This document shows positions 1 to 11,171 of a stretch of DNA of 64,000 bases, piece after piece. The notes under the pieces are model-generated. The model made no database searches. It saw nothing but the letters and a program-made list of their open reading frames with translations, and was not told the DNA's origin. The stretch covers positions 124,001-188,000 of the forward strand of contig CBFFRP010000069.1 of the NCBI GenBank assembly GCA_965644295.1, read 5' to 3'. Position numbers and translations under genes: made by a program. The DNA is from Paraphysomonas bandaiensis (Eukaryota; Chrysophyceae). The stretch's first letter is position 1. Every line of letters begins with the position of its first letter.

Positions 1-292
1 AGAGCTGATTCTTTACAGTAGATTAACACCTTTTGCAAGACCTACCTCCGAGTCACTAGGCACAGTGCCTAACGGAAGGCCACCAGGTATCACCAAACTC
101 AGAAGGGTATATTGCTGCTTGCAATAGTTGCCGTCAGGCACATTAGACAGTCCCAGATGTGGTGTAGTCCCAGATTGCGCAAAATGTATGTGTAGTCTTA
201 AGTGTTCCAGTGTGGTAGTAGTAGACTGAGATCATTGCTTTTACTTGTCATGCTGTACGACGTACCCTACAAACGCATATATGAATATAGCG

Positions 293-478
293 AGAATGGT
301 TGCACCTTGGTGCTTGCGGGTATGCACAAGCAATTCTCGTAGCGTTAAATAGTAGGATAATAGAGTTTGTACTAGTTAGTTACAGGTAGACGTCTACTAT
401 CTAGCTTGACTAGTTCCATCTCTAGCTACTACGCTGGTGAAGATTTTTAACGCCTATTGCTAATAATAGGACTTTCAA
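293..478 (+). repeat. 190-bp dispersed repeat, copy 1
   Basis: This block matches 12165-12357 and 39245-39430 along its length. Shared landmarks are GCACCTTGGTGCTTG near the 5' end, GTAGCGTTA about 40 bp in, CTAGTTAG(C/T)TAC in the middle and ACGCCTATTGCTAATAATA at the 3' end. It carries no ORF and no clear tRNA-type A or B box, so I leave its class open (SINE-like or a non-autonomous element). Confidence 0.75.
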
Positions 479-904
479 TCATATCTATCACTCTCTGCTA
501 AAGTATACTTATGTATCGCACTTTGTGCTACTCAAGCGTTCAAAAGACGGTAGCGTATAATGATGAAAATAATAATAACTATATTATAACATATATAATT
601 AGTCTTTGCACATTACCCCCCATTACACATATGAGTTTATTTTACCTATTGCACACTATTGACTCACTTCAATTGCACAATATAGTGTATCGCATTTTGC
701 TGCAGAACACAACACACCCGCCTCCATTCATTCACTCCACACACTAGTTGCAATCTCAACAAGTTTCTTTCATTGATGCTGCACTTTGACTATATCCAGG
801 AATAATGGTGTAGGCTCGTCAATAACTATCCCAACTTTTCGTGTAATCCGCTATAATATAGACATGGATACACAGCTTATTTTGTCAATGTAGCTACCAT
901 AGAC

Positions 905-1007
905 CAGGGCCTGGTAGCCATTAATGGCACATTAATGGTAGTCCAGTTCCCGGCAATTATAATGGCATTAATGAAAAAAGTCCCCGCAATTATAATGGCC
1001 ATTGATA
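905..1007 (+). mobile_element. hAT-type MITE, truncated at its right end
   Basis: It starts CAGGGCCTGGTAGCCATTAA and shares the internal CAATTATAATGGCATTAATG segment with the complete copy at 12382-12503. The right inverted repeat stops after the GATACC motif, so the terminal CCTG is missing. Confidence 0.6.
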
Positions 1008-1109
1008 CCTACTAACTTAAAGTAGATAACACCACTCATATAATAGATTATTAGTGTTGTGCTCCCTTAATTACTAATTTTTAGTTAAATAGCAGACTAC
1101 AAATTTTAA

Positions 1110-1624
1110 CTACTTCTCGCTCTCTACTGGCACATCAGGATCTTCTTGCAGGGCTTCATGGAGGGTATAAACATCCCACAACATGTAATTGGCTCGTAGG
1201 AATAGCAACGATTCTTGACGATATGGATTCATGTTTCTACGCTCAGGTGTCATAATCTACTTTGCACGACTATAAAGAGCCTTTCAACAACACTAGATTG
1301 TGCTTCAATATGAAGCAAGCAGCGGTAGTTGAACTCATAGGTACCAAGTCGAGTTCTCTTGGTGACCTCGGCGCTGTCCAGAACACGCTGTGCAAAATCA
1401 GTTCTTTCACTCTCGTCCTCGTTATTTCTGTCGGGTACACCAACCTCCATGGATGAATCCAGTTGCAAATGTCTAACTGCTCTTCTATCATTACCTGTCA
1501 ACTCTCTTTCATCGTTCCCTTGAATTTTAGCCACTGCCTTCTCTATGGCATAGACTGAAGCTTGCAACCCACCTGATGTCATCTCCTCGTCAAAGGATGT
1601 CCACCAGTTTGCATCAGTGAACAT
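1110..1624 (-). pseudogene. hAT transposase C-terminal fragment, frameshifted
   Basis: The minus-strand frame 1624-1250 ends with SSVVERLF, the start of the hAT C-terminal dimerisation signature. The rest of the signature (MTPERRNMNPYR, then LLFLRANYMLWD) follows immediately but in another frame, from about 1256 to a TAG at 1110-1112. A single one-base shift near 1252-1257 separates the two halves. Together they cover roughly the last 170 residues of an hAT transposase. The upstream part with the catalytic residues is not visible, so this is a 5'-truncated, frameshifted relic. Confidence 0.75.
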
Positions 1625-2135
1625 ATTGAGATCAATTTCTTTCCGTTATATTGAATGCCTATTTCCACAGAGCCTCGTATACATACTACATTAAATACAT
1701 CATGAGTTTGCATACAGTGACATTCACTTTTTCGTTGGTAATCGTGACACAGTGTGATGTGTGATGTGTGATATATCCGGCCTAGCATTCATAGATATTG
1801 AATATTGTCCACAAACTTCTGCTCCTCAGCCGAATACACATGTTCCATTCCCACTTTAATCCATCATACTCATGACTTTATTAAGTAGTGGGAATCACTG
1901 AGCCTTATCCTGTGGTCCCAGAAACTCCACTCACTTCAACAGAGAACATGAATACTGATTCTTGCATACATGAATAGCTTAGAACTTATGAACAAATTCC
2001 TACCCATGATCATAAGGCTGCTTAAACTGTCTGTCTCAAATTAAGAATATATACTGCATGAATGATGAATAAATTTAATTAAGTTATCATATTCCACCAA
2101 CAAAGTTTTACAAAATACAAACGTACGAGACACGT
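1625..2135. other. Intergenic, nothing recognised
   Basis: AT-rich sequence between the hAT relic and the 3' end of the EGF-type gene. A short GTGATGT tandem lies near 1751-1775. I see no gene. Confidence 0.6.
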
Positions 2136-3251
2136 TTAAATGAGAGAAGTGCAAGTTCCGCAAGCAGGGCCAGTAAATCCTTCGAAGCACTCGCACAGGC
2201 CAGTGTTATAGTCGCACTTTCCTCTTCTTCCGCACTCAAAGCTGTTCATATCTGCCAAGTAAGTCTCGGTGTTGTTTCCGGTCATGGGTTCGACATGGAT
2301 ACCGGTGAGCTTGGGGAAGCACCCAGCATCACACTTGTAATCCTCCACAGTGAGAAGGTGCTGGCGTCCCTGGTTGCTATCGCCAGTGAAAGTCACGTTG
2401 ACGACGAGCTCAGTCGGGGTTGTTGAATCATCGACACCAGTGTGGATATGCACACCATCGATCACACCATTTGGTAAGTTGAGAAGAGCAGCTTCCATTG
2501 CGTCGGCCATACCGAGGATATCAGTGGCATCAAACACAATTGGAATAGTGGTGAAAGTTTCATTGAGCTGGGTCTTGAATGTAAGGGCGAATGTGTTGCC
2601 AGTCTGAGAGAGGAGGTTGGCAGGATTACCAGCAGAGTCAGCAGTGAAGCGGATTCTCTGGGTCTGGTACCGAATATCTTCGAGAAGATTTTCACGGCGA
2701 TCCTGGACATCATTTCCGTAAGGGCACATTCTCTTGGAACAGTCAACATCGGCGTATTCGGGATCACAGACGCATCCGCGGGTCTTCTTGGCATCCCATC
2801 CGTAGTAGGTGAAAGAGAGAGGGTCCTGAAGATACTCCATATGGCGGTAGTCGTATTCAACAGCGGCATAAACCATGTCTTCGATGTATTCGCAAGTTCC
2901 ATGGCCGGAGCAATCGTTGGGGCAAGTGGTGCGCTGGCATCCCTTACCCTCGTAACCCTCAAAGCATTCACACTCACCAGTGCCGCGGTTGCAAATACCT
3001 CTGCCAGCACACTCAGCGTATCTATGGCGAAGACCGTTCTCCAAAGGAGCATCAACCCAAGCGAGCTCAAAAGGGCAAATGCGGTCGGAACAATCACCAG
3101 TGTCATGAGCTAAGCCCATGCCCCAGTTATCGTAACAAATGCATCCGCACTCCACTCCACATGAGCATGATCCATGCCCACTACAGCCATTATCACAGCC
3201 AGCATTGGCTGTTGCTAAGAGAGAAAGAATTACAGTAGTAGCGACAATCAT
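2136..3251 (-). CDS. Secreted EGF-like repeat protein, mastigoneme-type
   Basis: This single-exon gene encodes 371 residues. Residues 1-17 form a signal peptide (hydrophobic TTVILSLLATANA). The mature N-terminal half is Cys-rich, with EGF-like modules at about 18-60, 78-110 and 113-175 (CSGHG, then CECFEGYEG, then CPNDCSGHGTC). A beta-rich, Cys-poor region follows at about 185-310 with N-glycosylation sequons (NET, NVT, NNT), and a last EGF module at about 338-366 precedes a short tail. The motif order resembles the EGF-containing flagellar-hair proteins of stramenopiles (Sig1/Ocm1 group). That family assignment is from memory of the family, so generic EGF-type extracellular matrix protein remains possible. 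GC and codon use are richer than in its surroundings, suggesting high expression. The start is the only ATG with a signal peptide, and the gene is head-to-head with UBA4. Confidence 0.85.
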   Translation of the reverse strand: MIVATTVILSLLATANAGCDNGCSGHGSCSCGVECGCICYDNWGMGLAHDTGDCSDRICPFELAWVDAPLENGLRHRYAECAGRGICNRGTGECECFEGYEGKGCQRTTCPNDCSGHGTCEYIEDMVYAAVEYDYRHMEYLQDPLSFTYYGWDAKKTRGCVCDPEYADVDCSKRMCPYGNDVQDRRENLLEDIRYQTQRIRFTADSAGNPANLLSQTGNTFALTFKTQLNETFTTIPIVFDATDILGMADAMEAALLNLPNGVIDGVHIHTGVDDSTTPTELVVNVTFTGDSNQGRQHLLTVEDYKCDAGCFPKLTGIHVEPMTGNNTETYLADMNSFECGRRGKCDYNTGLCECFEGFTGPACGTCTSLI

Positions 3252-3633
3252 ATTCGAGTTGATAAGTTATGCTCGACTATGCGATTGATTTATTGTTGTG
3301 TAGTGGTTGCATGATATTAACGCTTGTTTCCGTTTCATGTCATAAAATCTTGTGGAGTCAAACTAAAATCAGATATCGAATCTTGAATGGACACCCCTCA
3401 TATGCACCAAACTTGATCCAGCCAATCAACTACTAATATTATATCTGCTGATGGTAGTGTAGTACTGTAGAGAATACTTTGGAGTACATGGAATACAGTT
3501 GTCTTAACTAAATGTACTTATGTACTGCTGTATACGCTCTGTGGGTACACACATACTCGTACATGTACAGAACTATATATATATATATGCCCCCCATATA
3601 TGCACAATTTAAGAACACATCCAAACACCTGAA
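3252..3633. promoter_or_regulatory. Head-to-head spacer, EGF-type gene / UBA4
   Basis: This 382-bp spacer separates two divergent starts, so it should contain both promoters. It has one exact TACTGCTGTA (3523-3532) and a (TA)n run at about 3573-3585, some 50 bp upstream of UBA4. No element is proven. Confidence 0.5.
3523..3532 (+). promoter_or_regulatory. TACTGCTGTA motif
   Basis: Exact copy of a 10-mer that recurs in head-to-head spacers of this window, here 102 bp upstream of the UBA4 start. Its function is inferred only from position. Confidence 0.35.
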
Positions 3634-5099
3634 ATGGCAGATAACATCTCAGATCACATCCGTAAGCGCGAGTGGGCTGCTCGATACTCTCGACAGATGC
3701 TTGTTCCACAGTTTGGAGGGATTGATGGACAACAGGGTCTTGCATCCAGCTCTGTTGTAGTGGTCGGGGCTGGAGGGATCGGATCAACTGTTATTCTATA
3801 TCTAGCTGGCGCAGGAGTTGGTCAAATTGATATTGTGGACTTTGATGTCGTCGAGGAGTCAAATTTGCATCGTCAGATTATTCACAGCACTGAGTCGGCC
3901 CACAACAGAACACTCAAGGCACAATCAGCTCATGACAGACTGAAAGCCCTCAATCCGTGCATAAAGTGCTCAGCCATTGACATGAAACTTACTAGCGAAA
4001 ATGCTTCTGAATTGGTCCGAGCATATGATATCGTTGTGGATGCGACGGACAACTCCCCAGCCAGGTATGCCCTCAATGATGCCTGCGCTCTCCATCGAAA
4101 AACCCTCGTGTCTGGTTCTGCAGGTAAGAATCATGTTGTATTGTCCTGCTTATTGTGATTATTTTTCATTTAGTTGGTATGGAGGGTCAAATCACAGTTT
4201 TTCCGTACGACGGAACACACTCTTGTTATAGGTGCTTGTACCCGTCTCCGTCGTCGGCTGAAGGATGCCGTTCCTGTGCTAATGCTGGTGTAGTTGGTCC
4301 CGTGCCAGGGGTGATCGGAACCTTGCAAGCTATGGAGGTGATAAAGATACTTACCTCGCCTTCCTCCTTGCTCCCTTCGCCGCACAATACAGGTACGAAC
4401 ATTTACTAATCAGTGGATGTTGTCCTGTTGGTAATTACCATGCTCGTGTCAATATGATATTCCTGTTCAGCATATGTTGACGTGAAGTCCGCAGGTTTAA
4501 GTGCTCTTGTGGGGCGACAGGTGTACTACGATGCCACTTGTGGTGAATTTCACACATTTTCTCTTCCACCCCGCAAGCCTTCCTGTCCTACTTGTGGCTC
4601 CTCCCCTCCTCAACTACCAGACACACCCACTTTACCAGCTGTCACATCTGACTTTCACAGCCTACTTGGAAGTGATAAACGAATTAGTGCTAGTGTATAT
4701 GCTCAAGATGTATTAAGAGCGTCCGTCCCACATTTACTACTCGACGTCCGCCCTGCTATGCAGTTTCGAATGATCAACATTCATTCCTCGGATGTGTTCT
4801 CTACAGCTGAAGTAGATGAGAAGGCGAAAGTGACTGTGTTGAATGTGCCTTACACACATATTAGTTCAATAGATGAGGCAGAGGCGACTGAAGCCTTGGA
4901 ACAAATATGTAATGCCGTAAAACGCAGTAGTTGTGGTGGTAGTACACTACCGGTGTATGTTCTTTGTAGACGTGGTAATGATTCTGTTAGAACAGCACTG
5001 AAGCTTCAAGATATATGTGATGATATCACAGTGTTCAATATCAATGGTGGCTTGCATGCGTGGTCCAAAGAAGTTGATCACTGTTTTCCAGCCTATTAA
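3634..5099 (+). CDS. UBA4: UBA4/MOCS3: Urm1 E1 and sulfurtransferase
   Basis: Exons are 3634-4123, 4174-4392 and 4471-5099, giving 445 residues; the introns of 50 and 78 bp are GT-AG. The N-terminal part is a ThiF/MoeB-type adenylation domain with GAGGIGS at about residue 47, the RQIIHS arginine finger region and DATDN. The two zinc pairs are CYRC and CPTC, and the CANAGVVGP segment carries the expected catalytic cysteine. The C-terminal part is a rhodanese domain with active-site loop VLCRRGND. Proteins of this kind adenylate and thiolate Urm1 for tRNA 2-thiolation and, in many eukaryotes, the MoaD-type subunit for molybdopterin synthesis. The domain order and length fit the family. The start lies in good context just before [15 protein letters not shown], which resembles the family N-terminus. 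Confidence 0.95.
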
Positions 5100-5463
5100 T
5101 AAACGATGTAGATTTTTTTGACTGCTCGTGTATTAGGAAAAACACCATGTCCTGAAAGCTACATGAGCTTCAAACTAGCAAAGAATGATATTACTGTGGC
5201 ACTAATATATAACTGAATACGACCTGGACATAGTATTTCTTGTCCGTGATGAGACTTTCTTCCTCACTACGAAGTATTTCAGTACACGCAATCAGGCGTC
5301 AAGCCATTTGGCTTCTAAGAAGAGCTTGCATTCAAAGTCAAGAAGTATTTATAACATCTAAGTGTTTATGTTATAACAATAAGGCATTTCTACCGTGAGC
5401 GATATATACTTCTGGTCTCATTGTAGGTCGTACATTGAAACCTTTGGCTCCTAAAATCTAAAA
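5100..5463. other. Tail-to-tail spacer, UBA4 / GGCT-like
   Basis: The 3' ends of two convergent genes flank this 364-bp stretch. I see no gene or repeat in it. Confidence 0.6.
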
Positions 5464-6042
5464 TCAATGCGCAATATGACTATCTATACATGCGTCTCCG
5501 TTCAGAAGACTCATTATTTCTTCATTGATAGGTCGAGGTGAGTACTCCTCGTGAGAAACATCATCATAGTTCTTCAACAGTGGCCTTTCATTGAGGAGGT
5601 CATCGTCATCAGGACATATGCGGTAAAAGTAACACTGACATGTGCACATCTCATCTTCTGGAGATACTCGTACAACTTCAATATTTTCCCTGTAGTAATA
5701 TCCACTTCTAACCCCTTCCAAAATATCTAATGCTTCTAGCGCTACAGCATTCACACAATATATCTCTCCTTGTACACGCGACCATTCAGTATCACTTGAA
5801 TTATGAGTAGTTAATAGCATAGGACCACGTGTATCAGGAAGTCGAGTTATAGGTCTTAAAACCAATGGATATACATTGACTGTCACAGCAGCTCCGATAT
5901 ACTTAGCATGACCTCTATCGAGTGCTGGTTTCATATAGCGGATGTAATTAGTATACGATGTTTTCAATGTACCATAAACAAAAATATATGTCCAACCTTC
6001 TGTCATAGAAGTTTCTTCATCATATGACATATCTATAGTCAA
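5464..6042 (-). CDS. Gamma-glutamylcyclotransferase-like (AIG2/GGACT fold)
   Basis: Single exon, 192 residues. The N-terminus has the family signature FVYGTLK (about residues 21-27), which binds the glutamyl carboxylate. The middle has VQGEIYCVN, followed by ALDILEG with the expected catalytic glutamate, and then YYYRENIEVV. This order matches the AIG2-like/gamma-glutamylaminecyclotransferase family, which releases 5-oxoproline from gamma-glutamyl compounds; some relatives degrade isopeptide products. The exact substrate cannot be told. The C-terminal tail (about 140-192) is acidic and family-atypical. ATG 6042 is used because the next in-frame ATGs (6030 and 6006) only trim a few residues. 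Confidence 0.85.
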   Translation of the reverse strand: MTIDMSYDEETSMTEGWTYIFVYGTLKTSYTNYIRYMKPALDRGHAKYIGAAVTVNVYPLVLRPITRLPDTRGPMLLTTHNSSDTEWSRVQGEIYCVNAVALEALDILEGVRSGYYYRENIEVVRVSPEDEMCTCQCYFYRICPDDDDLLNERPLLKNYDDVSHEEYSPRPINEEIMSLLNGDACIDSHIAH

Positions 6043-6576
6043 TACAATGAGATATAATCACCTCATTAAAGACTGTCAGTGCATTTAATGGTGTATCATA
6101 TTATGCATCATGTGTGTATAGGCAGTCAGTAGCATCTTATTTTTCGGAAATATATTGAAGCAGATATTCTCTATATTATTGCAGTACAACTACGGCTGGT
6201 ATACAGATAATTGTTGTCTCAATATTAGAGGCATCTTTCAAAAAAAATATACAAAGGATGCCAATACGGTGAACTTATCTGTGTAATACCAGTGTAGGTC
6301 ATAAAAGCGAAGTATTTTTATGCAAAAGATAAGAAATTGTTGAAAAATACTTCAAAACCTTATATTTATATCATAAAATACCGGAGTTTGTCACTTTTAT
6401 TCCCCCTTTACAGTGATTGTGCAACACTAAAATTATGAGAATTTTGAAATCTCAGGCCTTAATGTGGACGGATTTGTATAGTCATATACAGTATGGCTAC
6501 TTATGACCACCTACAGCATATATATATATATTGGAGTGAGAGTATATCACCATAGTACTCCATCAACATAAGATAC
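6043..6576. promoter_or_regulatory. Head-to-head spacer, GGCT-like / NAA40
   Basis: Divergent spacer of 534 bp. It holds copy A of the 131-bp spacer element (6132-6262) and a (TA)n run at about 6516-6530, near the NAA40 start. Confidence 0.5.
6132..6262 (+). repeat. 131-bp spacer element, copy A
   Basis: Near-identical in length and sequence to 33484-33614 and, on the opposite strand, to 25842-25971. It begins GCATCTTATTTTTCGG, has the conserved core ACTACGGCTGG followed by ATAATTGTTGTCTCAATAT, and ends AAAGGATGCC. The ends form a short imperfect inverted repeat (GCATC...GATGC). Similarity with copy C continues about 15 bp to the left and 10 bp to the right. Confidence 0.85.
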
Positions 6577-7280
6577 ATGAATGAAAGTATTATTCACAAC
6601 GCTTATGCATGTAGTAATGTGATAGATGAGTGTAGAATGGAGTGTACATACAAACATCTCAGAATGAATTGTGCCGCTGCTGTTACACTAACAACACAAC
6701 AAAAAACACGTATATTCGATATATTCTCAACTAATATGAGGGAAATATACAAACAAACGTGGGGATGGGATGAAAAGCAACAGTGGGACGATATGTTCTC
6801 AGACAAGTCTTGTTTTCTGCTTCTGGTAGATGGAGATGATGAAGTTCAGGCATACACACATTATCAGGTAAAAGATATTAAGATCTAAATTTTATTGTTG
6901 AATATCTGTGTATATATTGCAGTTCACGTGGGATGATGAAGATGAGCCTGAGTATCCTGTTTTATATTGTTACGAGTTGATGGTAGACAACACATGCCAA
7001 GGGACAGGGCTAGGGCGTATATTAATGAAATCTCTAGCTACGATAGCTACCCATTTCAATTTTACAAGAGTGGTAATGTGATATATTGTTTTTCACTACC
7101 ACTATAATGCACTATGATATTCTGCAGATGCTAACGTGTTTCAAAATAAATACTCCGGCCATGGCCTTTTATAAACATCTGGGTTTCACGGTCGACGCCA
7201 ATTCGCCGTCGTCCTTTGGAATAGTAGAACACTATGAAATACTCTCTATAGATAGTCGACATCTTTTAACATCTGGGTGA
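6577..7280 (+). CDS. NAA40: NAA40 / NatD, histone N-alpha-acetyltransferase
   Basis: Exons 6577-6867, 6923-7072 and 7128-7280 encode 197 residues; the introns are 55 bp each and phase 0. Family landmarks in order are the tryptophan-rich helix QTWGWDEKQQWDDM, LYCYELMVD, the acetyl-CoA loop QGTGLGRILM, VMLTCFKINTPAMAFY and the terminal SPSSFGIVEHYEILS. This fits NatD, which acetylates the alpha-amino group of histones H4 and H2A that start Ser-Gly-Arg-Gly. Length and motif order match the family (about 200-240 residues). The short N-terminus before the GNAT domain is normal for NatD. Confidence 0.92.
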
Positions 7281-7761
7281 TATATTTTCTTATGATATAT
7301 GTCGATGATATTATAGTTTGGGTTTGGGGTGATATAGTTTTTGTTCGTACTTATGATATAGTGTTATCTATATCAAAATGATCTGACAAGGTAGATGGGA
7401 ATATCATTTTCATCAGCAATTATTTATGCAAATGGAAAGTATTATAAGGTAAATAACTCTTCAATAAATTTTTATTATGGGAATGAAAACGCCTTTCCTT
7501 GTTTGAAAATACTAGAATAGATGTTGCTTGAGTATTTCAATCACGAAATCAGTTAGCTCGAATTATGTAACCCCGTACATGACTCGTTCTATAGATGCAG
7601 TATTAGATTTCATGCTGTATCAAGTAAAAATAATATTGTTAATTTGCAGATATCACTCACATAATCAAAAGATCAAAAGCAATCAATTTCTACAGGTCAA
7701 TAATGCATACAAATCAAACTGCAAAACAGGATGCTATATTTCTAACGCTGACCCACTCAAA
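7281..7761. other. Tail-to-tail spacer, NAA40 / GT-like
   Basis: Convergent spacer of 481 bp, AT-rich. An open frame at 7528-7878 runs antisense into the next gene and is not supported. Confidence 0.6.
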
Positions 7762-8905
7762 TTAGTCGCCTCTGATAAGTTTCATTATACTCTCATGAGT
7801 CAACATACGCCGAACGTTGCTCCAATCAACAGACGAATCAGCAATGTCACGTCTCCATTTTGTCACATTGTCTGGTGATATTTCACTCCAGCTATCTACC
7901 AAGACCATAGGAAAACCCATATCCCTGAGGTCTCTGAAGGCTGGGAGATTAAGACTTATTGGGACTGTCTGAACAAGCCAGCTCTCAGCCAGCTTCGGGG
8001 TCTGCACCCCTTGCCCAGGAGGGACAATCAGAAAATTACATTTGGAAAGTTTGAACCAATATTCTTCTGCATTCCAGTGTGAGCGGGAAAGCCAATTTGA
8101 GTTATTTGCAATGAATGCGGCCAATTCTGCTCGATGAGGTAGGATCCGATCTAGTCTGGGGTGCACAGCTCCCCATGCCGCACACACGGGCTGTGTTTTT
8201 CGAACGCGATCAGACGCAGCGATTGCTCTTGCTACAGCGTCCTCCCCGCAGCGCAGGATGTAACTCGCATCCAAACCCATAGGAACAGCACGTACCCGTA
8301 GACCTTCCGCTAAAAATTCCTTAGGCACTTCTGCATCCTTCCCTTCGAACCAGAAATACGAAATCTTATGAAGCATATGGAGGGGAACAATAACATGTCG
8401 CAGCCAAAACCTAAAGTACAGAGAAGCTTAATACGACTTATAGGCGCCATAAGCAAAGAACCCACCTTGACATCGATGTGTCTTCACCGGCAAAGACAAT
8501 GCTTCTGGTGTTGTTCTTGTTAACCTCAGGTAGACCTAACATCCGCCCTCTGTATTCCTTAAATCGCGACGCGGATCCGCTGTGCACCAAAATCGTGCGC
8601 GGAGGGTATTTTCTGAGTTTAGTATGAGCATCATCATCCCATATCACCCAATCAAAAAGTTCAAACACACGCAATGGCTTAAGCAAACGTTTTCGAGCAG
8701 TGACAGAGAGTTCACTTGTATTCACCCCTGATGGATCATGTCTGAAGTTAATATACTTATCCAGCACACTCAATTGTGTCTGATCAAAATAATGTTGATA
8801 TCCTGCGGACCAAGATGGAAGAGATATGTATCCAAATGATATACTTGTCAATATGACGAGTAGTTTAAGGGCACATACACAGAGCCAGAGCTTCTTAATA
8901 TTCAT
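7762..8905 (-). CDS. Type II membrane protein, exostosin/GT-like
   Basis: Exons 8905-8466 and 8410-7762 are joined by a 55-bp intron (8411-8465), giving 362 residues. The N-terminus has a short basic start and one membrane segment (about residues 6-28, LWLCVCALKLLVILTSISFG), typical of a Golgi type II anchor. The lumenal part has a candidate nucleotide-sugar region, FLIVPPGQGVQTPKLAESW followed by VPISL. This resembles the conserved part of exostosin-like (GT47-type) transferases, where a small-residue loop is followed by a Glu and then PV(V/I)L. I do not recognise a specific family or substrate. A glycosyltransferase role in the secretory pathway is an inference of moderate strength. Confidence 0.75.
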
Positions 8906-9447
8906 TCCATCTACTGGCCAAAAACATCATTCTAAACAATGACGTGACACTTATCTTCATATAATAGCCGAGTTAGGCTTCCTTCTGAATGATAGTTGAT
9001 TGTCTGGCATGCCGTATGCGGTTTCCATTGATGTAAAGTGCAGATAGGATAGATATATGAGCTGAGTTGTGATGCATACAGCAGCTGTGAGTATATGTAT
9101 TCTACAGATATTTTATATACTTTCAAAATCGGACATTTGATACTGTAAATTGGCACTACTGATATATAAAAGCAGGCATTTTTCTTCTAAAAACCACTTT
9201 CAAAAAACATACAGTTCAACCCATCTTCTACCCTTGGTCCAAGTGGTACGTATGATGTCAAGTCATATGGTGGATGGTATCCCATTCTAGTACGACGAAT
9301 ATCGCTGCTCTGATGCTAATTTTTGTGTATATTTCTATCGAACTCTATAACATCATCATATGATCATTTCTATATATAACACTCATTACAACAGTTAGAA
9401 TTAATATCAATAAGTAACCATTCATATTATTCAATTGATATGTTCAT
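8906..9447. promoter_or_regulatory. Head-to-head spacer, GT-like / small basic protein
   Basis: Divergent spacer of 542 bp. It contains a near match to the spacer 10-mer (ATACAGCAGC at about 9077) and AT-rich runs close to 9448. Confidence 0.4.
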
Positions 9448-9822
9448 ATGACAAGTAATACGACAAAGTGCAATATGGAAACAAGACGACCATCACGCTT
9501 ATGTCGTAATCAAAAGAAAAAAAATAATTTAAAGAAAACGATTGTATCACCATTAGTAAGACTCTTTCGAACTATATCACCTGATGGAAGAGGATCAGAT
9601 GGTGTAAGAAGTAAAGTTAGTCCAATAGCAGAGTGGGAATTGGATTCTGTTTGTAGTGATTTCACGGATTTGGAGTATCACTACAGCTTCGACTCGAGTA
9701 CAGATATGTTTGATAGGAATTCTGGAAAACAAAAAAAGTCAGATTCAACAGAATGTCCAAAGCTTTGTCTAAAGCAGGCTCCTAAGGTAAAGTTAGAGAA
9801 CAATAAACCGAAATTGGTTTAG
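9448..9822 (+). CDS. Small basic hypothetical protein
   Basis: One exon of 124 codons that I do not recognise. The first 45 residues are strongly basic (RRPSRLCRNQKKKNNLKK) and could act as a nuclear signal. The middle is acidic and aromatic (WELDSVCSDFTDLEYHYS), and the end is Lys-rich. No membrane segment or known domain is visible. It sits where the alternating gene pattern predicts a plus-strand gene, which supports it, but it lacks homology evidence and could be spurious. Confidence 0.45.
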   Translation: MTSNTTKCNMETRRPSRLCRNQKKKNNLKKTIVSPLVRLFRTISPDGRGSDGVRSKVSPIAEWELDSVCSDFTDLEYHYSFDSSTDMFDRNSGKQKKSDSTECPKLCLKQAPKVKLENNKPKLV

Positions 9823-11171
9823 TTAGTATGTTGGGGTAATGTTTTCGAGATGTCTATAGAGGTAGCCACTCATGTGAAAATATACAATCCTATCGATGTT
9901 GTCATGTTCTGGTTGGGGTTGTTTTGTGTATATACTTTCTGTTATTTATGTTCATAGCCTACCTCTTAGCTTGATCTGCCTCAATGCCTTAAAAGGATTC
10001 GCATTGGACTATTGTGTCATAATTCAAATGAATATCATACGATATATGTAGCAGATGGAAGTCGTTGTAATATAGATGGTGTTGCCCCTCATACCCATTA
10101 AGTAAAGTGTTATGTTTTAAAAAGTCAGTTCGCTACAGATCAACAACTATGTCAATACTATCATCGTAGTAGAATAAATAGAGTGGACTATATAAGATAT
10201 TAAGGCCCACAATGACTTTTCTCTTAGAAGTATGAGCGTATAGTAAGCACAATACGTTTCGCCATACCACAAGCATTCGTGCTCGGATGTAACAGCGTCT
10301 GACAATAAAATATTTCAAAGAATGATGAGAAATGCTTATCACGATTTTATTGTGCTCACTGAGTTAGTTGTATTTCCACTTATAAAAGTGGAGTCTCACA
10401 CAATTTGCTTTCTTGCGTTTACAGATGACTTGCATCCAGACTTGGGAAAACAATTTTTGGTTTTTATTGAACTAGAAATTATTGCCAATTAATTTAATTG
10501 GCTTTAAAAATGATAAACCCATAATATGTTCGTAGAGAAGAACTTGGATGTATGATGTGCCCAATCCCTATATCGTTATTAACAGTTTAAGGATCAGATT
10601 ACACATTAATCTCAGCACGCAAGAGTAATAATATATCAACGGTCGTCGGCAAATATTAAATGAGCACCTTTTCAACAACTGCCGTGATACACCGTATGAG
10701 CTGATTGCGTATATACTTAATGACTTCGAAATATTTACATAGAGTAGTGTGAATTATGAACGACATTGTGTATCCGTTGGGAACCGCTGTTTGTCGCTAT
10801 ATCACCAGTAATGTGCGTGTAAGAACAATGGGTCATAATAATTGAATAACAACGCTTATCATTATTTATGCATTAGGATGACATCATGTATAGGAACAAA
10901 GTAGAACTACCAATCACGGTATGTAAATGACTATGCCGAGAAGGTTTAGTCGAGAAGGCCTATTGAAGCAACAGGATGGATCAAGGTAAAGGGCGAACAC
11001 GATTCTCAAGCCACGCCAAGTCCCACTGTAATTGGAATAACAAGGTTCAAGCTGCATTAAGTCGAAGAGGTCCTTTAGGTGGTTATGTCTAAAGAAAGAA
11101 CAAGTAGCACTGGTGCAACTGGGTGGTTTTCATATTCTTTCGTCGCTTGAAAAATACCAGGCAGTATGCAC
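9823..11171. other. Intergenic, AT-rich
   Basis: No gene is supported. The 69-codon minus frame at 10133-10342 has no features. The region leads into the degenerate hAT element that starts near 11172. Confidence 0.55.

Larger units (their letters stand above)
1..1109. other. 5' edge intergenic region, repeat-bearing
   Basis: I see no convincing gene here. The stretch holds one copy of a 190-bp dispersed repeat (about 293-478) and a truncated hAT-type MITE (905-1007). A 78-codon open frame at 511-747 has low-complexity composition and no recognisable features. Confidence 0.6.

Noticed and set aside
293-478. 190-bp repeat as an snRNA or tRNA-derived gene
   Set aside because: No cloverleaf, A or B box, or known snRNA 5' end could be seen.
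511-747. 78-codon plus frame
   Set aside because: Low-complexity composition, no domain, lies between repeats.
1262-1456. 64-codon plus frame
   Set aside because: Antisense shadow of the hAT relic.
7528-7878. 116-codon plus frame
   Set aside because: It runs antisense into the spliced glycosyltransferase-like gene, which has better support.
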